Positions 5,590 through 6,748 of a stretch of DNA of 6,748 nt are shown here, in pieces (the first letter of the stretch is position 1; each line of letters opens with the position of its first letter). Origin of the DNA: Erysipelotrichaceae bacterium (GTDB lineage Bacteria; Bacillota_I; Bacilli_A; Erysipelotrichales; Erysipelotrichaceae); contig JAFOMB010000058.1 of assembly GCA_017419065.1 (NCBI GenBank), positions 1 through 6,748 of the forward strand, in the 5' to 3' direction. The translations under genes were made by a program, and so were the position numbers. The notes under the pieces were generated by a model that searched no databases, had not been told where the DNA came from, and saw only the letters and a program-made list of their open reading frames with translations.

Positions 5590-6748
5590 CTACTTCAGGA
5601 TCTCTTCTCTCAGGGAAGAGATCTTTCCTTTTGTGGTTTCATCATAATCTTCATTATGACAGCCTTCCCGGCATAAGCACATCGATAGATGTCTTTCGTC
5701 GTAAGCTTCCCATCTTTCAAGACCTTCCCCGTTTGGATCCCCGGTTCTTGCGAAGTTCGCCCAGTACTTTGTCATCTCTTGGGACAGCTTCCGGTCTTCT
5801 TCGGTATAAGGTCTCCAGGAACCGTCTAAGGTGCCGAACTGATAGCGGTTATCACAGGAGTGCGGTGTTCCGGTATCATCTCCGGGCTGCGGGGCATCAA
5901 AGACGTAATGATGGACTTTCTTCTTTCCGTTTCTCCTCATCATTTCCGCGAAGGCCGTGCTCTGGGCAGCGAGATTGGAGCCGAACATCGGCTCTCTATC
6001 AGAAACACCTTCATCGACAGTACAGCCGATGATGATATCGATGTCATCCATCTTTCCTTCTTTGATCATCTGATCGATGTCTTCCGGGAGGACATAACCA
6101 TCGGTATAGAGATTGAAGCCATTGAAGAATCCAAGTTTATCATTAGCGTCCCGCAGGACTTCTGCCGGGAGTTTCCTCATCTCTTCGATGCTTGCACATC
6201 CAAGATCCTTCATGACTTTCACACCCAGTTCCTCGAGTTTCTTCCGGCCATCTTCCTGCATGATGGAACCGACACCACCGGCAGACTGGATGGAGATGTG
6301 TCTGATGAGATGATCGCTCAGCGGCGAACAGGCAGCTGCCAGGGAACACCTTCCGCCGGCTGACTGGCCGAAGACTGTGATGTTGTCAGGATCACCGCCA
6401 AAGGCAGCGATGTTTTCATGGACCCAGCGCACTGCTTCGATCTGATCCATCAGACCGTAGTTCCCGGAGGCATCATGACCGCTTTCTTTTGCGAGTTCCG
6501 GATGGACAAAGAAACCGAAGATATTGAGACGGTAGGTCACGGTGATCAGGATGCAGCCTTCCTTACAGAAGGCATCGCCGCAGTATTCGTAATCGGAGCC
6601 GTACCACTGCTGACAGCCTCCCCCATGGAGATAGATCATGACCGGAAGCTTCTCGTCTTCCCTTTCAGCCGGAGTATAGATATTGAGATAGAGACAGTCT
6701 TCACTCATCTCAGGAGGATAAGGATAGTTTTCGATGTGGATGTAGGGA
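5590..6748 (-). CDS. Type-B carboxylesterase, short-lid variant (5' partial)
   Basis: The C-terminal part of a second type-B carboxylesterase, 385 residues visible. An ATG at 6708 is not the true start: the frame stays open to the window edge (PYIHIENYPYPPE precedes it), and that Met sits just before the family's internal EDCLYLN motif, so roughly 80-100 N-terminal residues are missing. Numbering from that Met, visible landmarks are HGGG (28-31), GGDPDNITVFGQSAGG with Ser116 (104-119), Glu233 in CTVDEG, His283 in TPHSCDNRYQFG, and TGDPNG (322-327). Ser, acid and His are all present, so the enzyme should be active. The Glu-to-His spacing is only 50 residues, against 92 in the other carboxylesterase of this window. 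The tail has an unusual CLCREGCH cluster (344-351). The gene is convergent with the 558-residue hydrolase. Substrate unknown. Confidence 0.93.
   Translation of the reverse strand, partial: PYIHIENYPYPPEMSEDCLYLNIYTPAEREDEKLPVMIYLHGGGCQQWYGSDYEYCGDAFCKEGCILITVTYRLNIFGFFVHPELAKESGHDASGNYGLMDQIEAVRWVHENIAAFGGDPDNITVFGQSAGGRCSLAAACSPLSDHLIRHISIQSAGGVGSIMQEDGRKKLEELGVKVMKDLGCASIEEMRKLPAEVLRDANDKLGFFNGFNLYTDGYVLPEDIDQMIKEGKMDDIDIIIGCTVDEGVSDREPMFGSNLAAQSTAFAEMMRRNGKKKVHHYVFDAPQPGDDTGTPHSCDNRYQFGTLDGSWRPYTEEDRKLSQEMTKYWANFARTGDPNGEGLERWEAYDERHLSMCLCREGCHNEDYDETTKGKISSLREEILK

Noticed and set aside
5860..6363. Plus-strand open frame inside the second carboxylesterase (167 residues)
   Set aside because: It is antisense to the catalytic core of the minus-strand gene and has no recognisable domain.
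6706..6708. ATG as start of the second carboxylesterase
   Set aside because: It is directly ahead of the internal EDCLYLN motif and the frame stays open to the window end, so the gene starts outside. The AGGAGGATAAGG at 6712-6723 reads on the opposite strand and is not its ribosome binding site.

Overview
The window looks like chromosomal DNA of a Bacillota (Firmicutes) bacterium. Shine-Dalgarno sequences are strong (GGGAGG, AGGAG, GAGGAG), genes are tightly packed, arginine is often encoded by AGA/AGG, and short perfect hairpins with T-tracts separate the transcription units. The protein set (intracellular type-B carboxylesterases, a tributyrin-esterase-like hydrolase, a DUF3237 protein, a NIF3-like protein) would fit a gut Clostridia or Erysipelotrichia species. 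That narrower placement is inference and weak.

Layout. (1) Positions 2-3334, plus strand, form one apparent operon: the C-terminal part of a tributyrin-esterase-like hydrolase cut by the window start, a complete 531-residue type-B carboxylesterase, a 137-residue DUF3237 protein whose start overlaps the carboxylesterase stop, and a 270-residue NIF3-like putative metalloprotein. The unit ends at an 11-bp hairpin (3357-3382). (2) Positions 3409-3744, minus strand, encode a 111-residue protein made almost wholly of six exact-length 16-residue repeats. It converges on the same hairpin. (3) A 134-bp divergent intergenic region (3745-3878) separates it from a 558-residue plus-strand hydrolase (3879-5555), which has a PHB-depolymerase/feruloyl-esterase-like catalytic C-terminal half and a second, apparently inactive hydrolase-like N-terminal half. 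(4) A second hairpin (5561-5583) lies between that gene and a convergent second type-B carboxylesterase (5590 to beyond the window end, minus strand, N-terminus missing).

Four of the seven genes are therefore serine esterases of the alpha/beta-hydrolase fold, from at least two subfamilies. None of the three complete genes in the operon shows an N-terminal signal peptide, and neither does the 558-residue hydrolase, so they probably act in the cytoplasm on small imported esters. The clustering, with DUF3237 and NIF3-like partners in one transcription unit, suggests a locus for breaking down or detoxifying ester compounds. The substrate cannot be read from the sequence. There are no RNA genes, insertion sequences, CRISPR arrays or stretches over 300 bases without a gene.
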